Part shown: piece by piece, positions 17,367-26,238 of the stretch
How the letters are laid out: the number at the start of each line of letters is the position of its first letter
How positions within the stretch are numbered: the first letter of the stretch is position 1
Source of the DNA: SHNJ01 sp964458615
GTDB taxonomy: Bacteria > Pseudomonadota > Alphaproteobacteria > SHNJ01
Assembly (NCBI GenBank): GCA_964458615.1
Contig: CAYWJR010000003.1
Span: 3,864-67,863, forward strand
Length of the DNA: 64,000 nt
Reading direction: 5' to 3'
Position numbers and translations under genes: made by a program
Notes under the pieces: generated by a model
What the model was told of the DNA's origin: nothing
The model's database searches: none
The model's input: only the letters and a program-made list of their open reading frames with translations

Positions 17367-18071
17367 CTACTTCTTCGCCGGAGCCGCAGGTTTCGCAGCG
17401 TCTTTGCCAGCAGCAGCCGCAGGAGCGGCAGCAGCAGCGCCTTCGGCCGGAGCAGCGGCAGCGTCTGTCGCAGCGGCGGCAGTCGCCGGTGCGTCGTCTT
17501 TAACGACTGTCGGCGGATTGATCGCCAATACGGTAAAGTCGCGGTCGCGTTGTACCGGTTGCACGGTCGACGGCAATTTCATTTGGCTGATATGGACGGA
17601 TGTATTGATTTCCAAACCTTCTAGGTCGATTTCAAAATATTCCGGAATATCGGCGGCCAAACATGTTACTTCGATTTCATGTTGTACCAAGTTCAATACG
17701 CCGCCTTGTTTCAAGCCAGGGCATTTCGCTTCGTTTTTCACATGGATCGGCACGTTGACGCGGATGCGGGTTTTATCCGACACGCGCAAGAAATCGACGT
17801 GAATAACATGATCCGTTACCGGATGGGTTTGCACATCGCGGGGCAGGGTGCGGATTTTCGCGCCGCCCATTTCAATGTCCACCAATTTGGTGAAAAAGTT
17901 TCCGGCCATGTATAATTTGCCCAGTTCCAATGGGTTGAGCATGATGATCTGCGGATCTTTTTTGTCGCCGTAAATTACGGCAGGAATTTTATTGTCGCGG
18001 CGTGTCGCGCGGGCGGCCCCTTTACCAGCTCCCGGGCGAGATTCGGCAGACAATTTCAGTACTTGTGTCAT
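17367..18071 (-). CDS. rplY: 50S ribosomal protein L25 / general stress protein Ctc
   Basis: A 234-residue long-form L25. The N-terminal L25 domain (RPGAGKGAARATRR, KIPAVIYGDKK) is followed by the TL5/CTC C-terminal beta domain (VLNLVQHEIEV, FEIDLEGLEI) and a tail of about 45 residues made almost entirely of Ala with some Pro, Gly and Lys. It binds 5S rRNA. A good GAGG precedes the ATG. Normally co-transcribed with pth; here the two are separated by the four-helix-bundle cassette. Confidence 0.95.
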   Translation of the reverse strand: MTQVLKLSAESRPGAGKGAARATRRDNKIPAVIYGDKKDPQIIMLNPLELGKLYMAGNFFTKLVDIEMGGAKIRTLPRDVQTHPVTDHVIHVDFLRVSDKTRIRVNVPIHVKNEAKCPGLKQGGVLNLVQHEIEVTCLAADIPEYFEIDLEGLEINTSVHISQMKLPSTVQPVQRDRDFTVLAINPPTVVKDDAPATAAAATDAAAAPAEGAAAAAPAAAAGKDAAKPAAPAKK

Positions 18072-18286
18072 AACGAGCCTCTTCGTTTGGTTGCTATTCC
18101 ACGCGGCCTCCAGGGGTGCCGTCGCGGCCTTGTTGCCAAGGAACGCGGTTTATACGCGATTTTATTGCAAAAACCAAGCTTTCTAAGTCGGTTAATGCAA
18201 TAAATGACGTATTTACAATTGGTCAAACACATATTGTATTGCTTTAAGATACGATTTTTAATAAGATTTGGGAGGTAGGATCAATA

Positions 18287-18691
18287 ATGACGGAAAAATC
18301 ATCTCAATTCGGCGGCTGCGGCGAACAGGACAGGTTGGTAACAAATTACCAATTGCGCCTTGGGGAATTGATGGACGCCAAATTGGATTGTTGTCCCAAT
18401 CAAAAATCGGCCGAGGCGGTTTTGGGAATGATAACACGTGCTTGTTTTCAAAATGTACGTGAAGGCGGCAAATACGTGGCCGGCAGCATAAAATTATTGG
18501 TTGGCGATTATATTCGCGGCAACCAAGGCGGAAAATCGATCAGTGCAGAAAATGTGATTGTTGCTGCTGGTTTAAGATTGCCGGATACGCCAGGCAGGAA
18601 TACCGATCCGAAACCGGCGCGCGGCAAATCACGCAGGTTGGGCAGCGGCGAATTGCGCCTTCATACATCCCGGCAACGCCGTCGGCCATAA
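18287..18691 (+). CDS. Unknown small basic protein
   Basis: A 134-residue soluble protein preceded by a strong GGGAGG ribosome-binding site. The central part (about 20-95) looks helical, with a conserved-seeming MITRACFQNVREGGKYV stretch and a GNQGGKSISAENVIVAAG segment. The last 40 residues are rich in Arg, Pro and Gly (RGKSRRLGSGELRLH), suggesting nucleic-acid contact. Three Cys lie in the first 40 residues (GGCGEQ, LDCCPN). No family is recognised. It is convergent with the DUF2157 gene and transcribed from the rplY upstream region. Confidence 0.65.
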   Translation: MTEKSSQFGGCGEQDRLVTNYQLRLGELMDAKLDCCPNQKSAEAVLGMITRACFQNVREGGKYVAGSIKLLVGDYIRGNQGGKSISAENVIVAAGLRLPDTPGRNTDPKPARGKSRRLGSGELRLHTSRQRRRP

Positions 18692-18710
18692 ATGACGATG
18701 CGCATTCCGA

Positions 18711-19643
18711 TTAGTGTTTAATATATTTGTTGCGGATTTTCCATGCGGTCGATCCAATTCCGATCATCGCCATTCCCATGGCAATCAACGTAATCGGCCA
18801 TCCGATCGTATCGGCGAAATTTTCCGCGCTGAAATATCCCAAATACCCGATCAATGCGATGGTGCCGTTGAATAATAACGCGGTGCTGCGAACATAGGTG
18901 CTTAGGTAAATAACACCCGCGCAAATTCCCAAATACAATATTTCGGCCGGTGTGCGGTCGACCAGGCTGAAACCGGCGAATAATGCAAATGCGCTGCCGG
19001 TGAAATACCAGAACGGGCATAAAACACGGTGGATCGTGCCTTGTAAATGATAGGCGATCAATCCAATCGAAACGCCGATTGTGGCGAATGTCCAATCGCC
19101 GTCAATGCCGATGCGGTTGGCATAGGTTAAAACCCACGCGAATCCCAAAAACATCATCAAGAAAACCAACGATGTCCGGTGTATCGCGGTGAATAATAAA
19201 ACCTGAACCAAAAATAAAGATCCGGATGCGATCAAAAACGCCAATTCCGCATCGCCGCCATGCGGCCAGATTTCCGCCATCGTGACCAAAATACCGGTCA
19301 ATTGCAATCCGGCCGCGACCACGAGCAGCGGCGCGACCGCTTTTTGATAGCGAGTGTCCTTGTGGCATAAGATTCCCATCACCAATGCGACGGTGCCGGA
19401 TCCCAAAGTTGCGATGATGCGCGCGGCGGAATTCATATCGTCCCACCGCATGGCGATGAATACGCCGATGCCGCATAAAATGAAAATCCCGCCAAGATAA
19501 GACAATACCGATGGCAATAAGGCGGATTTTGAATCGTTGTGTTTCGATTTGCCGATTGCGGCGATTTCAGCCGGCGATATTTGAAATTGCTGAATCAATG
19601 CGGCGATATATTCAATTGCTTGATCGCGGGTGCGGATTTCCAT
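18711..19643 (-). CDS. DUF2157 membrane protein
   Basis: A 310-residue protein. A soluble N-terminal part (residues 1-40, with a helical IEYIAALIQQFQ stretch) is followed by about ten hydrophobic helices. The early pattern (LLPSVLSYLGGIFILCGIGVF, then MRWDDMNSAARII) is typical of DUF2157. Role unknown; in many genomes such a protein is encoded with a second membrane-anchored protein, as here, where the upstream gene ends three bases before this ATG. Confidence 0.85.
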   Translation of the reverse strand: MEIRTRDQAIEYIAALIQQFQISPAEIAAIGKSKHNDSKSALLPSVLSYLGGIFILCGIGVFIAMRWDDMNSAARIIATLGSGTVALVMGILCHKDTRYQKAVAPLLVVAAGLQLTGILVTMAEIWPHGGDAELAFLIASGSLFLVQVLLFTAIHRTSLVFLMMFLGFAWVLTYANRIGIDGDWTFATIGVSIGLIAYHLQGTIHRVLCPFWYFTGSAFALFAGFSLVDRTPAEILYLGICAGVIYLSTYVRSTALLFNGTIALIGYLGYFSAENFADTIGWPITLIAMGMAMIGIGSTAWKIRNKYIKH

Positions 19644-19646
19644 CGG

Positions 19647-20372
19647 TTAATCCTTTCTGATCCAGCCAAGGAATTTCGTATTGGCGTAATCGTAACGGTA
19701 TCTTTGTTCGGGATTGGCGATGGAATATGACCGCCCGTTCTTGACGATACGGAAATCGGAATTGCCCCGGCTGTTGTAAAATATTTCGCTGAACAGGCTG
19801 CGGTTGCGGTATCCACCATATTCCGTACCATATCCATCGGGGGCGACCGTGCCTTTGTACAGGCGGACATTCTGCAATTCCGGCAATTGGATTGTTACAT
19901 AATCGTTGCCTTTTGCGCCCGATTCTCTGTTCGGGCAATCGCCCTTTGGTGTGGATGGGACAATGGCTGGCGGATTCGTTTGCGCCGGATCGATTGGCGC
20001 GGATGGTTTTACGCAACTGAAATATTCCTTGGGAACTTGTTTTTCCAACGCATCGGCAAATGGAATTTCAATAGACCGGCCGGTTTTTGCGTCAAAACGG
20101 TAAATTTTCGGATTGTTGTAACGGTTGTAATTGTCGTCCGACCAACGCGCCGCCGCGCGAACCCGCACCTGATCGCCGGATGTATCTACGGTGATGGCAA
20201 GATCGCCATGATTGTCGTTATTGTAATTTTGCGCGGTGTATAAAAAATCATATTGCGGCGCATCGACAAACAATGACGGCAAATAAGTAGCCAGCCAGAA
20301 AAAAACGACCAGCAATAAAGGCAAGCAAATCCCAGCCGCCAGAACAAAGTTTTCGCGGAAAAATTTTTTCAT
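19647..20372 (-). CDS. Membrane-anchored protein, partner of the DUF2157 gene
   Basis: A 241-residue protein with one N-terminal membrane helix (about 9-31) and a large extracytoplasmic domain rich in Asn, Tyr and Asp. A Pro-rich insert with two Cys (near residues 119 and 145) may form a disulfide. It resembles the GDYxxLxY-type protein that often sits next to DUF2157, but that motif is not clearly present, so the assignment is by position. It lies between prs (21 bases upstream) and the DUF2157 gene (3 bases downstream). Confidence 0.65.
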   Translation of the reverse strand: MKKFFRENFVLAAGICLPLLLVVFFWLATYLPSLFVDAPQYDFLYTAQNYNNDNHGDLAITVDTSGDQVRVRAAARWSDDNYNRYNNPKIYRFDAKTGRSIEIPFADALEKQVPKEYFSCVKPSAPIDPAQTNPPAIVPSTPKGDCPNRESGAKGNDYVTIQLPELQNVRLYKGTVAPDGYGTEYGGYRNRSLFSEIFYNSRGNSDFRIVKNGRSYSIANPEQRYRYDYANTKFLGWIRKD

Positions 20373-20393
20373 GGATTATCCTATGGTTTGGAA

Positions 20394-21329
20394 TTAATCG
20401 AACAGGCTGGAAACGGATTTTTCTTCGGCGATCCGGCAAATCGCTTCGCCCAGCAATGGAGCGATATCTATTTGGCGGATATTGTGCGCGACGCGCACCG
20501 CCTCGGTCGCTTGGATCGAATTTGTGGTAATCATCCCGCTGATCGGCGACGATGTGATGCGCGCAACCGCGCCGCCCGAAAACACGCCATGGGTGACATA
20601 GGCCTTGACCGATTTTGCGCCTGCCTCCATCAATGCGACGGCGGCGTTGCACAATGTTCCGGCCGAATCGACAATATCGTCCACCAAAACGCAATCGCGG
20701 CCACGGACATCGCCGATGATATTCATAACTTCGGATACGCCGGCGCGTTCGCGGCGTTTATCGATAATCGCCAAATCCGCATCGACCTTGCGGGCAAAGG
20801 CGCGGGTGCGGCCCACGCCGCCGACATCCGGCGATACAAATAATAAATTCCCCGCGTCGGGGAATTGGTCTTTGATGTCTTTGACAAAAACTGGGAATGC
20901 AATCAGATTGTCGGTTGGAATGTCAAAGAAACCTTGGATTTGCGAGGCATGCAGGTCCAGGGTCAATACCCGGTCCGCGCCTGCGGTTGTGATCAAATTC
21001 GCCATCAATTTGGCGGAAATCGGCGTGCGCGGGGACGATTTGCGATCCTGGCGGGCATATCCATAATACGGCACCACGGCGGTAATGCGCTTGGCCGAAC
21101 TCCGGCGCAAGGCATCGATCATGACCAACAATTCCATAACGTGATCGTTGGCGGGATAAGATGTCGATTGAATAACGAAAACGTCTTCGCCGCGAACATT
21201 TTCGTGGATTTCGACGAATACTTCCATGTCGGCGAATCTTTTGACGCTGGCATTGGTCGCGCCGATATTCAGGTATGCGCCGATACTTTCCGCAAGTGGA
21301 CGGTTGCTGTTTCCTGCTACTATTTTCAT
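20394..21329 (-). CDS. prs: Ribose-phosphate pyrophosphokinase
   Basis: A 311-residue cytosolic enzyme making PRPP from ribose-5-phosphate and ATP. Visible motifs: early DMEVFVEIHENVRGEDV, the flexible-loop YYGYARQDRK, the PRPP-binding DCVLVDDIVDSAGTL, and HGVFSGGAVARI. Length and start (MKIVAGNSN) match the family. First gene of a unit continuing into the two membrane-protein genes; 113 bases separate it from pgeF upstream. Confidence 0.97.
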   Translation of the reverse strand: MKIVAGNSNRPLAESIGAYLNIGATNASVKRFADMEVFVEIHENVRGEDVFVIQSTSYPANDHVMELLVMIDALRRSSAKRITAVVPYYGYARQDRKSSPRTPISAKLMANLITTAGADRVLTLDLHASQIQGFFDIPTDNLIAFPVFVKDIKDQFPDAGNLLFVSPDVGGVGRTRAFARKVDADLAIIDKRRERAGVSEVMNIIGDVRGRDCVLVDDIVDSAGTLCNAAVALMEAGAKSVKAYVTHGVFSGGAVARITSSPISGMITTNSIQATEAVRVAHNIRQIDIAPLLGEAICRIAEEKSVSSLFD

Positions 21330-21442
21330 GCAACTATTTTCATGGCGATTTTCATGTAGCGGTACCCTACCGGTAATGGTTTGCCGTAATTTCGCCGGAA
21401 TCTATCAGGGCTGCCAAAATCTGTAAAGTGAAATGTTAAAAA

Positions 21443-22225
21443 TCAAGGTTTTAACGATATCGCCGATACTTGTCTGGCATAGTCGGGTTCGGCGTTTAAC
21501 GTGGCGCGCCGGTGGCTGAAAAAAACGCCGCTGTTGGCGCAGGTATCGCCCGGCACGTGCCCGACATATCCCAATTTCGACCGCAGCAATCGGCCAATCA
21601 CATATCCAGCCAAATCGAATTGGTAATGGCCCGGTTTCGGATCCTTGCCGAAATAAACCGAATTGCCATGATCCAGATTGATGAAATTTTGATAATATTC
21701 CGAACCTACTTGATAGGATGTTTGCCCGATACACGGCCCGACCGAAGCCATAATGTCGCTGCGGCGCGATCCCAATTTTTCCATCGCCAAGATAGTGGAT
21801 TCTAAAATTCCGTTCACCGCGCCGCGCCACCCTGCGTGCGCCGCGCCGATAATTTTTGCGTTGGGATCGTAAAATAAAACCGGGGCGCAATCGGCGGTCA
21901 ATACACCGATCGGAAAATTTCTGACATTGGTTACGATCGCGTCCATTTTCGCCTGATCCCACGCAGGCACAGCGGCCTTATCGGTGATGGTCAGGCATTG
22001 GTTGCTGTGAATTTGATATAATGTGGTCAGTTCCGTGCCATGCAACGCCGATGCGACGCGTTTGCGGTTTTCGGCGACCGCATCGCCGTTATCTTTGGTG
22101 CCAAGCCCGCAATTCAACGACGCATAAATTCCCTGGCTGATTCCGCCATTGCGCGTGAAAAAACCATGCGCCACCGATGCGGTGTGCGCAGCAAATTCGG
22201 AGTCGGTTAGAAATTCGGCAGTCAT
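21443..22225 (-). CDS. pgeF: Peptidoglycan editing factor PgeF / multicopper-type purine nucleosidase family
   Basis: A 260-residue YfiH/DUF152 protein. The zinc-site residues are visible: His in LYQIHSNQ, Cys in TADCAPVLFYD and His in IGAAHAGWRGAVNGI; the SVGPCIGQTSYQVG motif follows. E. coli YfiH prevents misincorporation of serine into peptidoglycan precursors, and homologues have purine phosphorylase or laccase-like activity. It follows midA by 16 bases in the hldD-lgt-midA-pgeF run. Confidence 0.93.
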   Translation of the reverse strand: MTAEFLTDSEFAAHTASVAHGFFTRNGGISQGIYASLNCGLGTKDNGDAVAENRKRVASALHGTELTTLYQIHSNQCLTITDKAAVPAWDQAKMDAIVTNVRNFPIGVLTADCAPVLFYDPNAKIIGAAHAGWRGAVNGILESTILAMEKLGSRRSDIMASVGPCIGQTSYQVGSEYYQNFINLDHGNSVYFGKDPKPGHYQFDLAGYVIGRLLRSKLGYVGHVPGDTCANSGVFFSHRRATLNAEPDYARQVSAISLKP

Positions 22226-22241
22226 AATAAAAATCTATGGT

Positions 22242-23294
22242 TTAACGGCTGACAATCAATACCTTGAACAGCCTGCCCATTTGATCCGGCAAAGTCAATC
22301 TGTCCGCGCCCTGGCGCAATGTTTGTTGTTGTTCCGGCGTTGCCGATTTCATCAATTGCGACAACCGCAATTCGATGCCATAGGATTTCAAAAACGCGCC
22401 TTGCGTTCCTAAAAACCGTGTGCGCAATCCGCATTCCCCGGCAATCAACGAAAGGGCGTTAAAATCGACATGGGTGGTCATATCGGCCAGTCCGGGATGA
22501 TCCCGCGCATCGACTTTTTGGTGTTTTAACAATGCCTGAATCGTATCGCCGTAGCCCGGTTCGGTGTGGCCATAATCGATTATGATCGCCATGCCGCCAT
22601 GGCGTTGCAAATGCGCGGCCATATTGCGGAATATGGCGTGGCTTGCGGCGCTGTATTCGAAAACATCGCCGCGCCGCGCGGCCGTTTTGGGCATAAATTT
22701 TTGTATCGCGGCAATACCCGCATCGCCATGACAATCCCAAACCAATTTGTCCGCGGGATCCAATTTTAAACCCCTTGTCATCCACCGGTCGCCCAAAATT
22801 ATTTGATCGGTTGGTAACGTGTCGAAAAATTCGTTGGCGATGAACAATAACGGCTGATCGGGCAATTGCGATAAATCGTCGATCCAATTCGTGTTGCAGG
22901 ATGCCAATTTTTTTGCCTGTTGTTGCCGCAAATTCGGGTTGGCTTCCAGTAGGAAAATATCGTCTGGTACGGTTTTGGCGGCTTGGGCGATTGCGCGCAC
23001 CGCGTCTTGCATCAATGTGCCGCGTCCGGGGCCGAATTCGCACAAGCGCAAATTGTGGCCTTGCCATTCTTTTTGCCAGGCCTCGATGCCCCACAGGCCG
23101 ATAATTTCGCCGAACAATTGCGATATTTCGGGCGCGGTGATGAAATCGCCGTGCGTGCCCAACGGGTCGCGGTCGGCGCGGTAATATCCATGTTCGCCGA
23201 TCAGGCATTCATGAATGAATCGCGCTGTGGTGATAAATCCGTTTTGGCGGATATATTCAACGATTAAATCAAGACAGGGATTTTTTGCGGGCAT
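22242..23294 (-). CDS. MidA/NDUFAF7-family SAM-dependent methyltransferase
   Basis: A 350-residue protein from MPAKNPCLDL; the frame extends to 23315 but this start is the conserved one. Features: GYYRADRDPLGTHGDFITAPE near the N-terminus, SAM-binding EFGPGRGTLMQD, FIANEFFDTLP, and MAIIIDYGHTEPGYGDT. The mitochondrial homologue NDUFAF7 methylates an arginine of complex I subunit NDUFS2; the bacterial target is not settled. It overlaps the 3' end of lgt by 26 bases. Confidence 0.93.
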   Translation of the reverse strand: MPAKNPCLDLIVEYIRQNGFITTARFIHECLIGEHGYYRADRDPLGTHGDFITAPEISQLFGEIIGLWGIEAWQKEWQGHNLRLCEFGPGRGTLMQDAVRAIAQAAKTVPDDIFLLEANPNLRQQQAKKLASCNTNWIDDLSQLPDQPLLFIANEFFDTLPTDQIILGDRWMTRGLKLDPADKLVWDCHGDAGIAAIQKFMPKTAARRGDVFEYSAASHAIFRNMAAHLQRHGGMAIIIDYGHTEPGYGDTIQALLKHQKVDARDHPGLADMTTHVDFNALSLIAGECGLRTRFLGTQGAFLKSYGIELRLSQLMKSATPEQQQTLRQGADRLTLPDQMGRLFKVLIVSR

Positions 23295-24063
23295 AGGCCA
23301 CCAGCGCGATTCCAAATGCCATCATCGGCACACACAACCATTGCCCCATCGTCAATCCCAGTTGCAATAACCCCAAGAAACTGTCCGGTTCACGGAATAT
23401 TTCGACGAACATGCGCGATGCGGCATAAAATATTAAAAACAAACCGGATGCCAATCCCGGCGATTGCAACATCGATGTGCGGCGTTGCAGGATAAAAAAC
23501 GCAATCAGCATGGCGACGCCTTCCAATCCGGCTTCGTACAGCTGGCTGGGATGGCGGGGCAGATCGCCGCCGTTTGGAAAAACCATGCCCCACGGCGCAT
23601 CGGTTGGCCGGCCGTATAATTCGCCGTTGATAAAATTGGCGACTCTTCCTAAAAACAATCCAATTGGCGTTACGCACGCGCCGACATCCAAAATATTCCA
23701 TTTGTTCAATCCGCGTTTTTTCGCGAATAAAACCGCGGCGATCAGAACGCCTAAAAATCCGCCGTGGAACGACATGCCGCCTTGCCACAACATAAAAATT
23801 TGCGCGGGATGTTCCAAATAAAACACCGGTTTGTAAAAAATCACATATCCCAACCGTCCGCCCAAAACCACGCCCATGGTCGCCCAGAAAATAACGTCGT
23901 CCCATATTTCGCGCGTTAAATGCGGCAGGTGTTTTTGCGATAAATAAACGGCATAACGCCAACCCAAAAATATTCCAAAGAAATAGGCCAGCGCGTACCA
24001 ATGCACCGCCAACGGGCCGATTTGAACGGCGATTGGGTCAATCGATGGAAATTGCAAGGACAT
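23269..24063 (-). CDS. lgt: Phosphatidylglycerol--prolipoprotein diacylglyceryl transferase
   Basis: A 264-residue inner-membrane enzyme with about seven helices that transfers diacylglycerol to the lipobox Cys of prolipoproteins. The signature GRVANFINGELYGRPT is intact, as is the MSFHGGFLG motif near residue 100. The ATG overlaps the TAA of hldD (TAATG). It sits in the conserved lgt-midA-pgeF order. Confidence 0.97.
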   Translation of the reverse strand: MSLQFPSIDPIAVQIGPLAVHWYALAYFFGIFLGWRYAVYLSQKHLPHLTREIWDDVIFWATMGVVLGGRLGYVIFYKPVFYLEHPAQIFMLWQGGMSFHGGFLGVLIAAVLFAKKRGLNKWNILDVGACVTPIGLFLGRVANFINGELYGRPTDAPWGMVFPNGGDLPRHPSQLYEAGLEGVAMLIAFFILQRRTSMLQSPGLASGLFLIFYAASRMFVEIFREPDSFLGLLQLGLTMGQWLCVPMMAFGIALVAYARKKSLS

Positions 24064-25049
24064 TAATTGTACGGATCGACTTTGGTCAAATAATCTTGGA
24101 CATAGGCGCGGACGCCGTCTTCGAGCGACGTGAATTCCTTGGAATATCCGGCTGCGCGCAGCCGATCCATTTTCGCTTCGGTGAAATATTGGTATTTTTC
24201 ACGGATGTTTTCGGGCGTATCGACAAATTTAATGTCTGGTTTTTTGTCAAGCGCCGCATAAACCGCATGCGCCAGATCCAAGAAACTGCGTGCCTTGCCG
24301 GTGCCCAAATTGAATACGCCGTTTACCTTGTGATTGTCATAAAGCCATAACATCACATCCACGCAATCTTGCACCCAAACGAAATCGCGCAATTGCCCGC
24401 CATCTGGGTATTTGGGGTTGTGCGAGCGGAATAACGTTGCCGATTCGCCGCGCGCGATCTTGTCGTGAATTTGCGATACAACGCTGCGTTGGCCGCCTTT
24501 GTGGTATTCGTTGGGGCCATAAACGTTGAAAAATTTCAATCCAACCCACTGCGGTGGGCGCACGCGGCCTGTTCTGACGACGCGCGCGACCCAACGGTCG
24601 AATGCGTGCTTGCTCCACCCATAGGCGTTCAATGGGCGGTATGTTTCAAGAACATCAGATGAAAAATCATCGTCGAACCCGGATGCGCCATCGCCATAAG
24701 TTGCCGCCGAAGACGCGTATACGAACCGCGTGCCGTGACGGCAGCACCAGCGCCATAAATTAACCGGCAGTTGAAAATTACTTTGCACGATTAGGTCGGC
24801 ATTGGTTTCCGTTGTCGCCGAAACACCGCCCAAATGATAAATCATGCTGATTTCACTGGCGTGGTCATTCAAAAACTCGAACAAATCGTTCGACATGATG
24901 AATTCGGCCATTTCGCGTTTGGCGACATTGCGCCATTTTTCGTCATGACCAAGCGTGTCGCAAATAATGATGTCGTTGTGTCCGCGCTTTTCAAGGCCGG
25001 CAACCAAATTCGATCCGATAAAACCCGCCCCGCCAGTGACAATAATCAT
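24063..25049 (-). CDS. hldD: ADP-L-glycero-D-manno-heptose-6-epimerase
   Basis: A 328-residue extended SDR enzyme. NAD(P)-binding GGAGFIGSN is at residues 6-14, YASSAATYGDG carries the catalytic Ser/Thr region, and YGWSK carries Tyr and Lys. FFNVYGPNEYHKGGQRS and GQLRDFVWVQD are specific to HldD. It makes the heptose donor for the LPS inner core. It is the first gene of the minus-strand operon, divergent from ubiK over 116 bases. Confidence 0.96.
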   Translation of the reverse strand: MIIVTGGAGFIGSNLVAGLEKRGHNDIIICDTLGHDEKWRNVAKREMAEFIMSNDLFEFLNDHASEISMIYHLGGVSATTETNADLIVQSNFQLPVNLWRWCCRHGTRFVYASSAATYGDGASGFDDDFSSDVLETYRPLNAYGWSKHAFDRWVARVVRTGRVRPPQWVGLKFFNVYGPNEYHKGGQRSVVSQIHDKIARGESATLFRSHNPKYPDGGQLRDFVWVQDCVDVMLWLYDNHKVNGVFNLGTGKARSFLDLAHAVYAALDKKPDIKFVDTPENIREKYQYFTEAKMDRLRAAGYSKEFTSLEDGVRAYVQDYLTKVDPYN

Positions 25050-25165
25050 TTTGGAATCCCGCTTAAATCAAGGTTGCATTTATAATATGTATGTGTAAAC
25101 CGAACGGTTATAGATGTAAATAGGGGCGGCGTGCGCCGCCATCAATCCTGCAAATAGGTGTGGAT

Positions 25166-25471
25166 ATGAGCGAATGGAAGTTGTTATTGGACGATTTGGC
25201 CAAAATGGCGGTGTCTACATTCGGTTTGGCCGATGGTGTGCGCCGGGATGGCGCGGATAAAATCCGGCTGCGGTTTGAAAAACTGGCCAAGAAAATGGAT
25301 TTGGTCAGCCGCCAGGAATTCGAAGTGGTCAAGGCCATGGCCGCGCGCGCACGCGCCGAGCATGAACATTTAAAAGCGCGTTTGGATAAATTGGAAAAAT
25401 CGGGCAAGCTGTCTAAAACATCGGCGGGAAAAAAAACCGGATCGGCCAAGCGCGCGAAAAAATCCAAATAA
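25166..25471 (+). CDS. ubiK: UbiK-type accessory factor (BMFP family)
   Basis: A 101-residue protein from ATG 25166 (a GTG two codons earlier is possible). An N-terminal amphipathic helix (LLLDDLAKMAVSTFGLADGV) is followed by a long coiled-coil (VSRQEFEVVKAMAARARAE, LKARLDKLEK) and a Lys/Ser-rich tail. UbiK assists the aerobic ubiquinone biosynthesis complex; alphaproteobacterial homologues also have membrane-fusing activity in vitro. The position opposite lgt and ahead of ybjN-proC is conserved in the class. Confidence 0.88.
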   Translation: MSEWKLLLDDLAKMAVSTFGLADGVRRDGADKIRLRFEKLAKKMDLVSRQEFEVVKAMAARARAEHEHLKARLDKLEKSGKLSKTSAGKKTGSAKRAKKSK

Positions 25472-25720
25472 TTTTTTGGGATTTAAATCGGGTTCAGGAA
25501 TCTGTTATCCCCAAGCGCTGTATTTTAGAAGCATCATTTTTATAAAAATATATTGCGCGGCGCTTTGACTATTGTCACTATGGATTATGGATGGCAATCT
25601 AAAGGTCAGGTAACAAACCTACCCATAACAACTGGTTGGGGCTTGTACGAGAGACAGGGTGTGATGCCCACCGCCAGCGGGAATAATTTGCCAATCCTTA
25701 ACCGACAGGAGTTGCAAAAT

Positions 25721-26221
25721 ATGGCCGCTTTGTCCGAAGATTTTCAAATCACCGAAAACCCGATCGATTTAGTCGAAGAATTCGTCGCCGCGAATTCCTG
25801 GCAATTCAACCGTTTTGACCCGGATGAAATGATGGCCGACGTCAAAGGCAAATGGTGCCAGTACAAATTGCATTTTTTATGGCGCGAAGATCTGAACGCG
25901 CTGTATTTTTCCGCCGCGCTTGACGATGCGATTCCGGAAAACCGCCGGGCGGCCGTTTATGAATTGCTGGCCCATATGAATGAAAAAATGTGGATGGGGC
26001 ATTTTGAAATTTGCCACGAAGAAATGGCCATCGCTTTTCGTCAAACATGTCTGATGCGCGGGCAATTCGCCGCCAGTTTCGAACAAATCGAGGATTTGGT
26101 CGACATTGCGCTTGCGGAATGCGACCGGTTTTTCCCTGCGATCCAGCATGTGATCCAAGGCGGCAAGCATGCCGAAGAAGCATTGTTGATGTCGTTGGTT
26201 GATGTTGCGGGAATGGCGTAA
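25721..26221 (+). CDS. YbjN-domain protein
   Basis: A 166-residue protein starting MAALSEDFQI with a GGAG nine bases upstream; the open frame extends back to 25553 but that part looks like leader. The YbjN/T3SS-chaperone-like fold is seen in WQFNRFDPDEMMADVKGKW, LHFLWREDLNALYFSAALD and YELLAHMNEKMWMGHFEI. YbjN proteins affect motility and stress responses in enterobacteria; mechanism unknown. Followed 17 bases later by proC. Confidence 0.88.
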   Translation: MAALSEDFQITENPIDLVEEFVAANSWQFNRFDPDEMMADVKGKWCQYKLHFLWREDLNALYFSAALDDAIPENRRAAVYELLAHMNEKMWMGHFEICHEEMAIAFRQTCLMRGQFAASFEQIEDLVDIALAECDRFFPAIQHVIQGGKHAEEALLMSLVDVAGMA

Positions 26222-26238
26222 CCGTTCTATCATAGGCC

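Noticed and set aside
17380..17510. Alanine-rich repeat of rplY as a sequence artefact
   Set aside because: Long Ala/Pro-rich C-terminal tails are common in alphaproteobacterial L25/Ctc proteins and the frame is continuous.
18072..18286. Riboswitch or ribosomal-protein leader upstream of rplY
   Set aside because: GC-rich segments can fold locally, but no recognised leader motif or terminator/antiterminator pair is visible.
25472..25720. Small RNA or longer YbjN N-terminus
   Set aside because: The frame is open but without family similarity; ATG 25721 has a better ribosome site. A TTGACT box at about 25564 may be a promoter, but the -10 is unclear.
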